A stretch of 64,000 nucleotides of DNA from an uncultured Aquimarina sp. GTDB taxonomy: Bacteria > Bacteroidota > Bacteroidia > Flavobacteriales > Flavobacteriaceae. The number at the start of each line of letters is the position of its first letter. The first letter of the stretch is position 1. Shown piece after piece: positions 36,280-46,113 of this stretch. Under the pieces are notes generated by a model, which was given only the letters and a program-made list of their open reading frames with translations, was not told the DNA's origin and did not search any database. A program made the position numbers and the translations under genes. The stretch covers positions 1 through 64,000 of the forward strand of contig CANMDH010000014.1 of the NCBI GenBank assembly GCA_947496555.1, written 5' to 3'.

Positions 36280-37249
36280 AAAACGGTCTTTTTTTGATCA
36301 TCCCGCCCCGGGTGTCATTAATACTATGCATAATAACAAAAGCATCAGGGTCAATTTTTTCAATTTCATTAGTAAGCTTACTAATTTCTAATCTCGTGAT
36401 GACGGTATATATAATATCAATTTCAGTGATATTACCATGGGTTTCGTGTCCTTGTTTTCCTTGGTAAATGGTTACTCCACGTCTCATTTTATCTGTAATC
36501 ATAGCGATAATTTCATTATTGTACTTCGAAATGATTGTTACTCCGGTATATTCTTCAATGCCTTCGATTACAAAATCCAATGTTCTAGAAGCAGCGAGAT
36601 AAGTAAGCATCGAATACAGGGCCGTTTCTATAGATAAAAGATACGCTGCGGCAGAAAAAATAATGATATTGATAATGGTAATTGAATCTCCTACTGTGGT
36701 CCCCATTTTTTTACTCATAAAAATGGCCAATACCTCTGTGCCATCCAATACACCACCTCCTCGAACTGAGAGTCCTATTCCTGCACCCAAAAAGAATCCT
36801 CCAAAAACAGAAACTAATAGTTTGTCTTGAGTAACCTCTGGAAAATCAATTATCAGAAGTGTAAGTGCAAGTCCTGATATTGCAATGGTGGCTCGTATGG
36901 CAAATCTCCTGCCTATTACCTTAAGTCCTAAAAATATAAAGGGAATGTTTATTACCAGGATTAGAATATAAAGAGGTATCGAAGTAACTTCAGAAATTAG
37001 TAATGAGATCCCGGTTACACCCCCATCTATAAACATATTGGGCAATAAAAAACTCTCTAAACCAAAGGCAGCCGAAATCACCCCAATACTCATAAGGAAA
37101 ATATCTTTTATGAGTGACATCATCGAGGTTTTTAGTGTACGTATTTGTTTGGGAAAGTCCTGAGATTCATTTCCGGAAATTTGCCCAGGTTTTTTGAGTT
37201 TTTGAGTAATAAAAGCCTGAATTATTCTTCGTTTCCAAATTGAATTCAT
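36278..37249 (-). CDS. YitT family membrane protein with DUF2179 domain
   Basis: 323 residues. Five or six membrane helices lie at about 45-215 (LIKDIFLMSIGVISAAFGLESFL, ISLLISEVTSIPLYILILVINI, and others), followed by the cytoplasmic DUF2179 domain (VTIISKYNNEIIAMITDKMRRGVTIYQG, GGMIKKRPF at the end). The first 40 residues are basic and may be a mis-assigned extension; the ATG at MMSLIKD is an alternative start. The family's transported substrate is unknown. Its stop codon is part of a possible MITE end. Confidence 0.85.
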   Translation of the reverse strand: MNSIWKRRIIQAFITQKLKKPGQISGNESQDFPKQIRTLKTSMMSLIKDIFLMSIGVISAAFGLESFLLPNMFIDGGVTGISLLISEVTSIPLYILILVINIPFIFLGLKVIGRRFAIRATIAISGLALTLLIIDFPEVTQDKLLVSVFGGFFLGAGIGLSVRGGGVLDGTEVLAIFMSKKMGTTVGDSITIINIIIFSAAAYLLSIETALYSMLTYLAASRTLDFVIEGIEEYTGVTIISKYNNEIIAMITDKMRRGVTIYQGKQGHETHGNITEIDIIYTVITRLEISKLTNEIEKIDPDAFVIMHSINDTRGGMIKKRPF

Positions 37250-37370
37250 AGAAGGTAAGGATCTGATTATCTTATGATTATTGAAACATTTTCTGTAATT
37301 AAGTTTTTATAAAACTACGCAACCTTTTGATTCCTGAGAGGAACTTTAACAAAGCTTTGGGGCATAAAAA

Positions 37371-37393
37371 AAGTGGGAGAAAAACTCCCACCT
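37371..37393 (-). terminator. Terminator of the barrel gene at 37420-37971
   Basis: AAGTGGGAG (37371-37379) pairs with CTCCCACCTT (37385-37394) over a 5-base loop, and the minus strand continues with TTTTTTT. It lies 27 bases past the stop. Confidence 0.85.
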
Positions 37394-37419
37394 TAAAGGT
37401 ATAATTTTATGCTTCTTAT

Positions 37420-37971
37420 TTAGAAGATATAATATCCTACAGAAACTTGAAATGTTGAGTTTTTTCCATCTCCTGCACTGGTAACATCAGTAAATCCAAG
37501 ATTATAACGTACTTGTCCAAAGAAACCACCAAGCTCTACACCAGCACCAACAGCCAGACCAAGGTCAAAGCTTTCTGATTCTGCATCAGCCTGTATGCTA
37601 CCCAAAACGTCTTCTATTTCGTCATTTATTACGAAACCGAATTGCGGTCCAGCTTCAATGCTAGCAATACCAGCAAATTTTAATTTAGCAAGGATTGGGA
37701 TGTTTATATAGTCTACATCTAGGTCATCTGCTCCTTGAGCTGAATACAATATTTCAGGTTGTAACGCAAAAGTTTCCATAAGGCTCAGCTGAAGTACCGC
37801 ACCTATGTGGTAACCAGTTCTTCCATCTGGATCCAAGTCTTGTCCTGCAGCTTTAAGGTCATTAATATTAGAAAAATTAAGCCCCCCTTTAAAACCAAAC
37901 TTAACGTCTTGAGCGTTAGAAGTCATCGTAAAGCCGATTACGGCAATTGCTAATAAAAATAGCTTTTTCAT
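37420..37971 (-). CDS. PorT-type outer-membrane beta-barrel protein
   Basis: 183 residues with a signal peptide (LFLLAIAVIGFTMTSNAQ). The mature part alternates strands with aromatic ends (FGFKGGLNFSNIND, TGYHIGAVLQLSLM, FQVSVGYYIF), the eight-strand barrel pattern. The C-terminal phenylalanine is typical of outer-membrane insertion. Function unknown; similar small barrels are abundant in Bacteroidota. It is monocistronic. Confidence 0.88.
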   Translation of the reverse strand: MKKLFLLAIAVIGFTMTSNAQDVKFGFKGGLNFSNINDLKAAGQDLDPDGRTGYHIGAVLQLSLMETFALQPEILYSAQGADDLDVDYINIPILAKLKFAGIASIEAGPQFGFVINDEIEDVLGSIQADAESESFDLGLAVGAGVELGGFFGQVRYNLGFTDVTSAGDGKNSTFQVSVGYYIF

Positions 37972-38072
37972 AATTGTAAATTTAAGGTTTGTTTCAATTC
38001 AAATATAGGGACTATAACCTTAAGAAAAGGTTAAATTTGAAAAGATTTGGTTGTTTCGTCGGTAGATTTTGG

Positions 38073-38105
38073 TTGTTCGTCTTTCTTAAATATGCTGTAT
38101 CTTCG
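38073..38105 (+). promoter_or_regulatory. Putative promoter of the FAD oxidoreductase gene
   Basis: TTG (38073-38075), a 22-base spacer and TATCTTCG (38098-38105), 27 bases before the start codon at 38133. The -7 has C for the seventh base. Confidence 0.45.
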
Positions 38106-38132
38106 CATAAAAACAGGAAATTATAATCCAAA

Positions 38133-39701
38133 TTGAAATACGAATTCTCTATACAAGTTTCGCCTGAAATAGCCGCACACAAGGAACAATTAAAAAATCT
38201 TGTGGCACGTAAGAATGGTATTCACTTAGATGAAATAAGACATATAGAGATTTTAAAACGCTCAATTGATGCAAGACAACGAGCAATTAAGATAAACCTG
38301 AAGCTCAAAGTATATGTTCAGGAAGATTTTGTTAAAGAACCCATGGCATTACCTGATTATCCCGATGTATCCAATACTCGAGAAGTTGTAATTATTGGGG
38401 CTGGTCCTGCAGGTTTGTTTGCGGCGTTACGTTGCATAGAATTAGGTTGTAAACCAATCGTTCTGGAAAGAGGTAAAGATGTAAGAAACCGACGTAGGGA
38501 TCTTAAAGCGATTAATCGTGATCATATTGTTAATGAGGACTCTAATTATTGTTTTGGCGAGGGAGGAGCAGGAACCTATAGCGATGGTAAATTATATACC
38601 CGATCAAAAAAGAGAGGGGATGTACAACGAATTCTAGAGTTATTAGTAGGTTTTGGAGCTACCCAACAAATTTTGGTAGAAGCACATCCACATATTGGGA
38701 CCAATAAATTACCCGGTATTATTGCTGCCATACGAGAAAAAATAATTGAAAGAGGAGGCAAAATACATTTTAACACCCGTGTTGTTGATTTTGAGATCAA
38801 AAATTCTGAGATCTATGGTGTAAAATTGTTAAATGGGAGTACCGTTGCTACCAATAAAGTGATTTTGGCAACGGGACATTCTGCCCGAGATATTTTCGAA
38901 CTTCTGTATCAGAAAAAGATCGAAATAGAAGCAAAACCGTTTGCTTTGGGCGTGAGAGTGGAACATTCACAACAACTCATTGATCAAATACAGTATAAAT
39001 GTGAAGTGAGAGGGCCTTATTTACCCCCTTCTCCTTATAGTGTTGTAAAACAAGTGCATGGAAGAGGAATGTATTCTTTTTGTATGTGTCCTGGTGGAGT
39101 TATTGCCGCCTGCGCAACGAGCCCGGGTGAAGTAGTAACCAATGGATGGTCGCCATCAAAAAGAGATCAACCAACTTCAAATAGTGGTATTGTTGTGGAA
39201 TTGCGAGAAAAGGATTTTGAGCCTTTTGCAAAACATGGCCCTTTGGCCGGAATGTATTTTCAGAAAAGTATTGAACAACAAGCGTGGCGAGTAGGAGGAG
39301 AGACCCAGCGCGTCCCCGCTCAACGACTTATGGATATGGTGAATGGAAAAGTATCAGGAGATCTTCCGGTTACTTCATATACCCCTGGACTGACTTCGGC
39401 CGATATGAGTGTTGTGTTCCCCAAATTTATACACCAAACGTTGCAAGAAGGGTTTAAAGCATTTGATAAGAGTATGCGTGGATATCTTACCAATGAAGCT
39501 GTAGTACATGCGCCAGAATCCAGAACATCATCCCCAGTAAGAATTCCTAGAGATAGAGTTACCTTGGAACATATACAAATCAAAGGATTATACCCATGTG
39601 GTGAGGGAGCAGGCTATGCCGGTGGGATAATTTCTGCAGCGATTGATGGAGAAAAATGTGCGCAAGCCTGTATTAATGCTATGAAATCGAAAGCTTTTTA
39701 A
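38133..39701 (+). CDS. FAD-dependent oxidoreductase (COG2509-type dehydrogenase)
   Basis: 522 residues, starting at TTG; the -7 element 27 bases upstream supports this start. The FAD motif is VVIIGAGPAGLFAALRCIELG, followed by LERGKDVRNRRRD. Later motifs TGHSARDIF and PCGEGAGYAGGIISAAIDG match uncharacterised FAD-dependent dehydrogenases of the COG2509 group, in which the N-terminal 90 residues are a small alpha/beta domain. The substrate is unknown. Its stop is directly followed by the stop of the convergent kinase gene. Confidence 0.9.
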   Translation: MKYEFSIQVSPEIAAHKEQLKNLVARKNGIHLDEIRHIEILKRSIDARQRAIKINLKLKVYVQEDFVKEPMALPDYPDVSNTREVVIIGAGPAGLFAALRCIELGCKPIVLERGKDVRNRRRDLKAINRDHIVNEDSNYCFGEGGAGTYSDGKLYTRSKKRGDVQRILELLVGFGATQQILVEAHPHIGTNKLPGIIAAIREKIIERGGKIHFNTRVVDFEIKNSEIYGVKLLNGSTVATNKVILATGHSARDIFELLYQKKIEIEAKPFALGVRVEHSQQLIDQIQYKCEVRGPYLPPSPYSVVKQVHGRGMYSFCMCPGGVIAACATSPGEVVTNGWSPSKRDQPTSNSGIVVELREKDFEPFAKHGPLAGMYFQKSIEQQAWRVGGETQRVPAQRLMDMVNGKVSGDLPVTSYTPGLTSADMSVVFPKFIHQTLQEGFKAFDKSMRGYLTNEAVVHAPESRTSSPVRIPRDRVTLEHIQIKGLYPCGEGAGYAGGIISAAIDGEKCAQACINAMKSKAF

Positions 39702-40913
39702 CTACATTTTTTTAATTGCAAAATCGAAAGCGGTATATACCTTTTCTTCAGAAGTTACTTTGATGAAACCTCCTAGCTTTTCTATAAGCTTTTTCACAGT
39801 TGATAAACCGATACCATTGCCTTTGTTACCGCTTCTGTCAACAGTATTTGCGGTTCCAAAAAGTTCAAAAATAGTATCTAATTTATCCTCTGGAATGCCC
39901 ATTCCATTATCTATAATTCTAAAATAATCAAACTTTTCATCAGCAAAATTCTCAACATATATAACAATTTCTTCTTTATCATTATATTTAATACTATTTC
40001 CAATGAGGTTAAAGAAAATTTGTTTTAATACCGACCTATTGCAATTAAGCTCGGGATCATTTTCAGGGAAATGAATAGTGAAATCGGGTTTAATACTTAA
40101 TAAATCAACAATTTCTTGAAGGAGTTGGTTAAGCCTAAACTTCTCAGCTTTCTTATTGACCAAAGTTTCACTTTCGTAGTGCGCTAACACATCACTTATA
40201 TAACCACTCATCGAGAAAGAAGAAGCTTTTATATATTCAAAATATTCCTTACTTTCTTCATCGAGTTTATCGCTTAGCAAGAGCTTTAATAAATCTGTTG
40301 TAGTTACAATATTGGCCAAAGGCATTTTCAGATCATGAGAAATTACTCTCGCAAACTCTCGTAATGATTGATTTCTCTTTTTAAGTTTGGACTGAATCTT
40401 TTCTAAATCATTATTCTTTTTAGTAAGCTCAAAAAGAATAATTACTTGTCTCGCCAAAGCATTGAGAGATTCGATTTGCTTTTGAGAAAGTTCTCTGGGT
40501 TCACTATCCATTACACACAATGTTCCTAAAGCAAAACCATCCTTATCCACAAGAGGGAAACCTGCATAGAAAATAACTGGAGTATCTTCTAAACGGATAA
40601 TATCTTTGTTAAAACGTTCATCTTCCCTGGTATCCTTAATTATAAGATGAGTACTCGGATTCAAAATAGCGTGAGAGCATAACGAATTGTTTCTGGGAGT
40701 TTGGCAAGTTTTATCACTTAAACCATATGTAGATTTAAACCATTGACGATCTTTATCAACCAAAGAAATCAAAGCTACCTTTGTATCACAGATATAATTA
40801 GCCAGAGCAGTAATATCATCAAATTCCTTTTCAGATGCAGTATCCAGGATATCCAATGATTTTAAAGCTTCTAACCTGAAGTTTTCATTAATGGGTATAG
40901 CAGTTGATATCAT
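39702..40913 (-). CDS. GAF-domain sensor histidine kinase
   Basis: 403 residues, cytoplasmic. A GAF domain covers about residues 20-160 (ALISLVDKDRQWFKSTYGL, SHAILNPSTHLIIKD). A short coiled coil leads to HisKA with the phosphoacceptor H193 in FARVISHDLKMPLANI. The ATPase carries N302 and N306 in IFFNLIGNSIKYND, DNGMGIPE and GNGIGLSTVKK. No response regulator is adjacent, so its partner is elsewhere. The stop lies next to the stop of the convergent FAD enzyme. Confidence 0.92.
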   Translation of the reverse strand: MISTAIPINENFRLEALKSLDILDTASEKEFDDITALANYICDTKVALISLVDKDRQWFKSTYGLSDKTCQTPRNNSLCSHAILNPSTHLIIKDTREDERFNKDIIRLEDTPVIFYAGFPLVDKDGFALGTLCVMDSEPRELSQKQIESLNALARQVIILFELTKKNNDLEKIQSKLKKRNQSLREFARVISHDLKMPLANIVTTTDLLKLLLSDKLDEESKEYFEYIKASSFSMSGYISDVLAHYESETLVNKKAEKFRLNQLLQEIVDLLSIKPDFTIHFPENDPELNCNRSVLKQIFFNLIGNSIKYNDKEEIVIYVENFADEKFDYFRIIDNGMGIPEDKLDTIFELFGTANTVDRSGNKGNGIGLSTVKKLIEKLGGFIKVTSEEKVYTAFDFAIKKM

Positions 40914-41170
40914 TTACTTCAATGAATTGATTTGTGTAATAAACAATTCTTAATAAAATTAACAAAAATTATGCACATATTAAGAAATACTTATCATCAC
41001 GTATTAATTTTGTGCATTAACCGTAGTTTTAAGCTAAAATAAACCTTCTTTGGTTAGGATAACGTATAGTAGTACTATAATATTATCCTTGCTGTATGTG
41101 TTGTTAGAGACAATTTTAGATATTCTTAAGATAATTTATACTTGTAAAAAGCCATATATCCTTGAATAAA

Positions 41171-43006
41171 TCAATTTATAGTTGTCAATTTGGGATCGCT
41201 TTCATTTTCAAATTGGCGATCTTCCAATGTTTTAATGAAAGAAATGATATCGTTTATCTCTTGGTCGGAAAGATTTAATGGATCAGGAGGTAAGGTCTGG
41301 TATTTTTGATCTATTCCTATACCAGCACCACCGCCTCGATTATAAAAATCCATTACTTCTTGTAAGGTGCTATATACTCCATTGTGCATATAAGGTGCAG
41401 TTTTGGAAGCATTTCTAACCGTAGAAGTCTTAAAAAAATGTTTTCTTTCGGGAGTTTTATACACATAATATCTACCTAAGTCTTCACTAATTTCGGCATT
41501 AATAGTATCGTTCTTTTTTGGTATACCAATTAATTCTATCTCTGATTCTTTATAATCGGGAGGTACAGTACCGTTAAATACAGGTGCAAAGTGGCAGGTA
41601 GCACACTTTGCTTTACCATTAAACAGGTTAAAACCATTAATTTCACTTTGCGTTATGGTATTCTCTATATTATTGATGTTACGATCAAATTTTGAATCAA
41701 AAGGCACCAAACTTCGTATATAACTTGCAATAGCATTTCTTATTTCGGTATGAGTAATCTCTCTATCCGGAAACGACCTTTCGAAACCTTGTATATAGCT
41801 GCTATCTTCTTTTATTTCATTTTCTAAAGTTCCAAGATCTGTATGGAATTCATTTTTGTTTTCAACAACAGAAATAATTTGACCTTCTAAACCACCAGCT
41901 CTTTTATCATAAAAGAAAGCTTTTTGTAAAGCGGCGTAGAGCAAAGTAGGTGAGTTACGCGTTACACCCTTACTTATTTTTAAACCATCTGTAAAAGCCT
42001 TGTTGGGTTGATGACAAGTGGCACAACTTAATTTTTTATCAGCAGATAATTTTGTGTCATAAAATAATCTTTTCCCTAACGCAATTTTTTCTGAAGTAAT
42101 TTTTCCAGAATTTCTATCTGAAAAATAGGCAATATTGAAGGTATTTGACGAAAATAGGGAAGTAGCATCATTTTTTATAGCCAACTCAAACGGAAAACTA
42201 ACCTTCCAATCTTTAACTATTTTGTTCCAAAGTTCTAATTGCTTATGCGTATGGTTTTTGATGAAATGATATCGATCAAACGAATTAAAATCTCCTGATA
42301 AATCACCAATTGATGCATCTATCTCTTTATTCAAGCTTTCTAGAAGTACTTTGTCTGCAAATTCATCCTTAAATAAAGAAAGGTACGTTTTCAAACTTTT
42401 GTAAACTGTTTGTGATTCTTCTAAAGAATTTTCTAAAACTGGGGAATCAAAGCCTGTGATTCCGGTTACTGCAATGCGTATGATTGATTTTCTTAATAAC
42501 CACAGAAAGTGGTATGTTTTTAAATGGCTAAAACGAATATTCTTTTTAATAAGTTTTAATCTATTTGAAACTAAGTTCACATGCCTTTCTACAGATTTAA
42601 AATCAACTTCGTCAACAAAAATCTCTTCTTCAAGAACCTGGTATCCACTGGGGTTTTTAATTTTTATATCTGTAAAATCTTCTTCTTCGATTTTTAGGAT
42701 GTTAGGCTGATTAAGAAAGCCATAATTTTCGATATCCAATACCGATAAAATAGGTTCTATTTTTTTGAAATATTTTCTAGATTCCAAAAAGTGTTTTCGC
42801 GTTTGATCTTGATTAATAGGTATACTATCTAAAAAAGCAATTGCCTTAGAGATGTCCTCTAAAAATTGCTGTTTCATTACTGTATTGAATGATACTTTCT
42901 CTGATTTTATTTCTTCGGAACAAGACGATAAAATACTCATAATGATAAAGAGGCTTATGATAAAATAAGCCCCTTTAGTATATTGAAATTTGGTCGTAAT
43001 AATCAT
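41171..43006 (-). CDS. Di-haem cytochrome c peroxidase-like lipoprotein
   Basis: 611 residues. The signal ends in the lipobox SILSSC, lipidated at C29. Residues 35-285 form an unusual helical N-terminal domain not found in short peroxidases. The peroxidase domain then carries two c-type haem sites, C328-A-T-C331-H332 and C468-A-T-C471-H472, and a likely axial M540 in APYMHNG. Family members reduce hydrogen peroxide or oxidise tryptophan in MauG-type maturation. It sits 4 bases after the PhoX-like lipoprotein on the same strand and likely shares its transcript. Confidence 0.88.
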   Translation of the reverse strand: MIITTKFQYTKGAYFIISLFIIMSILSSCSEEIKSEKVSFNTVMKQQFLEDISKAIAFLDSIPINQDQTRKHFLESRKYFKKIEPILSVLDIENYGFLNQPNILKIEEEDFTDIKIKNPSGYQVLEEEIFVDEVDFKSVERHVNLVSNRLKLIKKNIRFSHLKTYHFLWLLRKSIIRIAVTGITGFDSPVLENSLEESQTVYKSLKTYLSLFKDEFADKVLLESLNKEIDASIGDLSGDFNSFDRYHFIKNHTHKQLELWNKIVKDWKVSFPFELAIKNDATSLFSSNTFNIAYFSDRNSGKITSEKIALGKRLFYDTKLSADKKLSCATCHQPNKAFTDGLKISKGVTRNSPTLLYAALQKAFFYDKRAGGLEGQIISVVENKNEFHTDLGTLENEIKEDSSYIQGFERSFPDREITHTEIRNAIASYIRSLVPFDSKFDRNINNIENTITQSEINGFNLFNGKAKCATCHFAPVFNGTVPPDYKESEIELIGIPKKNDTINAEISEDLGRYYVYKTPERKHFFKTSTVRNASKTAPYMHNGVYSTLQEVMDFYNRGGGAGIGIDQKYQTLPPDPLNLSDQEINDIISFIKTLEDRQFENESDPKLTTIN

Positions 43007-43010
43007 ACAC

Positions 43011-44474
43011 TTATCTTCCTAAACCTTTGATCACATATAACATGCTTCCTTCTTTTCTGCTTTCTGCCAAATTTGGGTTGGCATTTGGGTCTGTGAACGG
43101 AGTTCCGTCTGCTTTTTCCCAACCGTGGTTTTGAGTGATTAGTAGAAATGTTTCATCAACCCCAATAATGTCTGAAATATCAATCATCCCGGTAATTTCC
43201 CAAGTTCTGTCTGCAGAACCATATCCTGATGCGGCGGCTGTTATTTGGTCACACTCAAACACAGCTTTTACAACACCTGTATTTAGGTCGTATTGATAAA
43301 GTCTGGCATAATGGTCAGCAGCAGGCTTAAATCCTTGAATACCATTCGGATCTTCTTGAATGTATGCATAGTTTTCTGTTACTAAAATATTATCGGGACT
43401 ATGAAATGCTTCTGCTTTTCCTCCTTCTTTATCGCCATCAAGTACACAAACAATTTTACCCGCTCCGGCAGGATCATTTTCATTAAGTACAACTTTGTAC
43501 ACTCTTCCTGATCTTGTTCCTTTTCCTATTAAATCCGGTTTATCTCTGCCAGTAACAGCAAAGTATATTTCTCTATTATTTGCAGCAGAACCTCTTCTCC
43601 AATCGATATCTTCTAATCTAGAGAATCCCATGACACCTTTTTCTTTTGCCTCGGCATCCAAAAGATCAATATTTTTCTCGGTCAATTCCACAAATTCGAT
43701 ATCATATTCTGTACCTTCTTCCATATCCATTTCATAGACTACTCCTGCTGTGGTTACTTTCAATCCATATAATTTTCCTCCCTCTACATCACCGCGTGCA
43801 CCAACATACATTCCTAATTGACCAGAAGGGATTTCATTATTACTATTATCATCACCTATAAAAACCACTGTTTTATCGGGATATGCATCTTTTCCGATCG
43901 CAACAGCATTTTCTGTTGACCATTGCCCCATAGCCGTTAACATTCGAGGCGCAGAAGCCTCTGAAGCGTTTCTAAACGGATCTGTAGCAAAGACTCCTTT
44001 GGAGTTGCCTCCCCATTCACCTCCAGAAAGATAAAGAGGACCAAAACCATGTTCCTCTGGTGTAATCATGGATCCAGAACATTGTGCGGTATTTGCAGTA
44101 GCCGTTGCATTAAGAATATACTCTCCCTTTATAGGTTTAAAAGTTTCATCTAGCGTTATTCGGGCAATAGAATAATCTGCTTCTATATTATTGATCAAAG
44201 TATATGTGCCATCATCATTTTTTAATAATCCGGCACCATCAGCCATCGATCCATAAACAAAATTTGGAACATACGTGTCTTCTGACGAAAGGTAATTGTA
44301 AATTTCAACATCTGTAAAACCAGGCATTTTTTTTAGAAAAACCGATGTTTTAGAATGGTTTTTAAGTTCTATAAGATCGCCTGAAGGGGTGGGATCAACG
44401 GTTTCATCATCATTATTACACGATATTAAAACGAATGTAAGTAGTAGAATAACGAGGCTTAAGTAATTTTTCAT
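43011..44474 (-). CDS. PhoX-like (DUF839) lipoprotein
   Basis: 487 residues from the ATG at 44474; an in-frame TTG at 44516 lies upstream of the -7 element and is rejected. The lipobox LISC fits lipidation near C20. The mature part has beta-propeller repeats with motifs seen in PhoX/DUF839 proteins (GAGLLKNDDGTYTLINN, SPDNILVTENYAYIQED, FSRLEDIDWRRG). PhoX hydrolyses phosphate esters with calcium and iron. Some key residues cannot be confirmed by eye, so phosphatase activity is not certain. It is followed by the di-haem peroxidase gene. Confidence 0.8.
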   Translation of the reverse strand: MKNYLSLVILLLTFVLISCNNDDETVDPTPSGDLIELKNHSKTSVFLKKMPGFTDVEIYNYLSSEDTYVPNFVYGSMADGAGLLKNDDGTYTLINNIEADYSIARITLDETFKPIKGEYILNATATANTAQCSGSMITPEEHGFGPLYLSGGEWGGNSKGVFATDPFRNASEASAPRMLTAMGQWSTENAVAIGKDAYPDKTVVFIGDDNSNNEIPSGQLGMYVGARGDVEGGKLYGLKVTTAGVVYEMDMEEGTEYDIEFVELTEKNIDLLDAEAKEKGVMGFSRLEDIDWRRGSAANNREIYFAVTGRDKPDLIGKGTRSGRVYKVVLNENDPAGAGKIVCVLDGDKEGGKAEAFHSPDNILVTENYAYIQEDPNGIQGFKPAADHYARLYQYDLNTGVVKAVFECDQITAAASGYGSADRTWEITGMIDISDIIGVDETFLLITQNHGWEKADGTPFTDPNANPNLAESRKEGSMLYVIKGLGR

Positions 44475-44498
44475 GATTGCGTTAATTTTTTGTTTATA

Positions 44499-44506
44499 CA
44501 AATGTA
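44499..44506 (-). promoter_or_regulatory. Putative -7 element (TACATTTG) of the PhoX-like gene
   Basis: TACATTTG on the minus strand, 25 bases before the ATG at 44474. It makes the upstream TTG at 44516 an unlikely start. No TTG at the expected -33 spacing. Confidence 0.45.
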
Positions 44507-44617
44507 TAGCAAGCACAAGCCGAATAACTTTAAGAAGATGTTTTATGTTTATTAAAGAAATATCACCTCAATGTTTAGAATGTAAAGGTAATATTATTCT
44601 TTAGAATGAATCTAAAC

Positions 44618-45394
44618 TTAGAACTTCTCGAAGACGCCAAGACCAAATAACGCATAATCATACTTAACCGGATCATTACTATCTAATTGGCGTAGTTTTT
44701 TATCAAGTTCTGACAATGCCTTGGCATCATTTTGTTTTCGTTTTAGTAATCCTAATTTACGGGCAACGTTTCCTGAGTGCACATCTAATGGACATGATAA
44801 TTGAGCAGGAGAGAGGCTACGCCAAATTCCCAGATCGACACCTGCTCTTGCATCTCTTACCATCCAACGTAAAAACATGTTAATACGTTTGGCTGCAGAG
44901 TTTTTAAGAGGGTCGCTAATATGTTTTTCGGTTCTGACTTGATGCGGAAGATTGAAGAACTCTTTTTTAAAATGATGAATCGCGTTTTGAAGATTTGATT
45001 CTGATTTAAATTGTTTATAAAACCCTTCCATATCACCAAATTTATTATAAAGATGGCGTAGAGCGACTATAAAACAGGTGAGATCAGTACTATTGAAAGT
45101 TCGATGCACAAAATCTTCTAGATTATCAAGGTTTTCCTGAGAATGATTCATCACAAAATCATAAGGGCTATTACCCAAAAGATTCATTAATTTATGCGCA
45201 TTGTTCAAAATACTTTTCCTGTTTCCCCAAGAGATAGTGGCCGTGAGAAATCCCGAAATCTCGATATCTTCTTTTTGGGTAAATAGATGTGGAATTTGAA
45301 CAGGATCTGTTTCAATAAATTTTGGCTGTTCATAGAAGGCAGCCTTTTCATCCAAAAAACCTTTGAGTTCGGATTTGTTGAGTTTTTTTGTCAA
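44618..45394 (-). CDS. TIGR02757 family protein
   Basis: 258 residues, cytoplasmic. Motifs FLTATISWGNRKSILNNAHKLM, SPYDFVMNH and RWMVRDARAGVDLGIWRSLSPAQLSCPLDVHSGNVARKLGLLKRKQND are characteristic of TIGR02757, a helical family of unknown function related to the HhH-GPD fold. It starts 2 bases from the LolD-like ATPase stop, so they are probably cotranscribed. Confidence 0.9.
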   Translation of the reverse strand: MTKKLNKSELKGFLDEKAAFYEQPKFIETDPVQIPHLFTQKEDIEISGFLTATISWGNRKSILNNAHKLMNLLGNSPYDFVMNHSQENLDNLEDFVHRTFNSTDLTCFIVALRHLYNKFGDMEGFYKQFKSESNLQNAIHHFKKEFFNLPHQVRTEKHISDPLKNSAAKRINMFLRWMVRDARAGVDLGIWRSLSPAQLSCPLDVHSGNVARKLGLLKRKQNDAKALSELDKKLRQLDSNDPVKYDYALFGLGVFEKF

Positions 45395-45396
45395 GG

Positions 45397-46059
45397 CTAA
45401 TCAATTATTTTACCGTCGACCATTACTAGTTTTCTATCGGCCATATTGGCTAGTTCCTGGTTATGGGTTACGATCACAAAAGTTTGCCCAAATTCATCTC
45501 TAAGTTTAAAGAATAGCTTGTGCAAGTTTTCTGCAGCCTCACTATCCAAATTACCCGAAGGTTCATCGGCAAAGATAACCTTGGGATTATTGATAAGCGC
45601 TCTAGCTACTGCAACACGTTGTTGCTCACCACCAGACAGTTCATTTGGTTTATGATCGTATCTGTGTGATAGTCCTAAGAAATCTAAAAGCTCTTTGGCT
45701 CTTTTTTCTGCCTCAGCCTTTGAAGTTTTTTTAATAAAAGCGGGTATGCATACATTTTCTAAAGCTGTAAACTCTGGTAATAATTGATGAAACTGGAAAA
45801 TGAAACCAAGTTGTTCATTCCTAAATTTAGAAAGTTGTTTTTGCGAGAGCGTATTAATATTGGATTCGTTAATCGACAAGTTGCTTTCTTTTATCTCATT
45901 TGCTCTGTCCAATGTACCTAATATCTGAAGTAATGTTGTCTTTCCCGCCCCCGAAGCTCCTACAATTGAAACAATTTCGCCTTTTTTGATATGAAGATCT
46001 ACACCCTTCAGCACATGTAACTCCCCGTAATTTTTATGAATGTTGTTTGCCTTTATCAT
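45397..46059 (-). CDS. ABC transporter ATP-binding protein (LolD-like)
   Basis: 220 residues. Walker [11 protein letters not shown]-loop [18 protein letters not shown], signature LSGGEQQR, Walker [10 protein letters not shown] and switch H in VTHN are intact. The LolD/MacB-type sequence suggests a lipoprotein release or macrolide-type exporter ATPase; the cognate permease is not in the window. It is followed by the TIGR02757 gene in the same direction. Confidence 0.93.
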   Translation of the reverse strand: MIKANNIHKNYGELHVLKGVDLHIKKGEIVSIVGASGAGKTTLLQILGTLDRANEIKESNLSINESNINTLSQKQLSKFRNEQLGFIFQFHQLLPEFTALENVCIPAFIKKTSKAEAEKRAKELLDFLGLSHRYDHKPNELSGGEQQRVAVARALINNPKVIFADEPSGNLDSEAAENLHKLFFKLRDEFGQTFVIVTHNQELANMADRKLVMVDGKIID

Positions 46060-46113
46060 TTAATTTTTTACTTCAAAAGGTGAAAGTAATCAATATCGTG
46101 AGAATCCCCAAGA

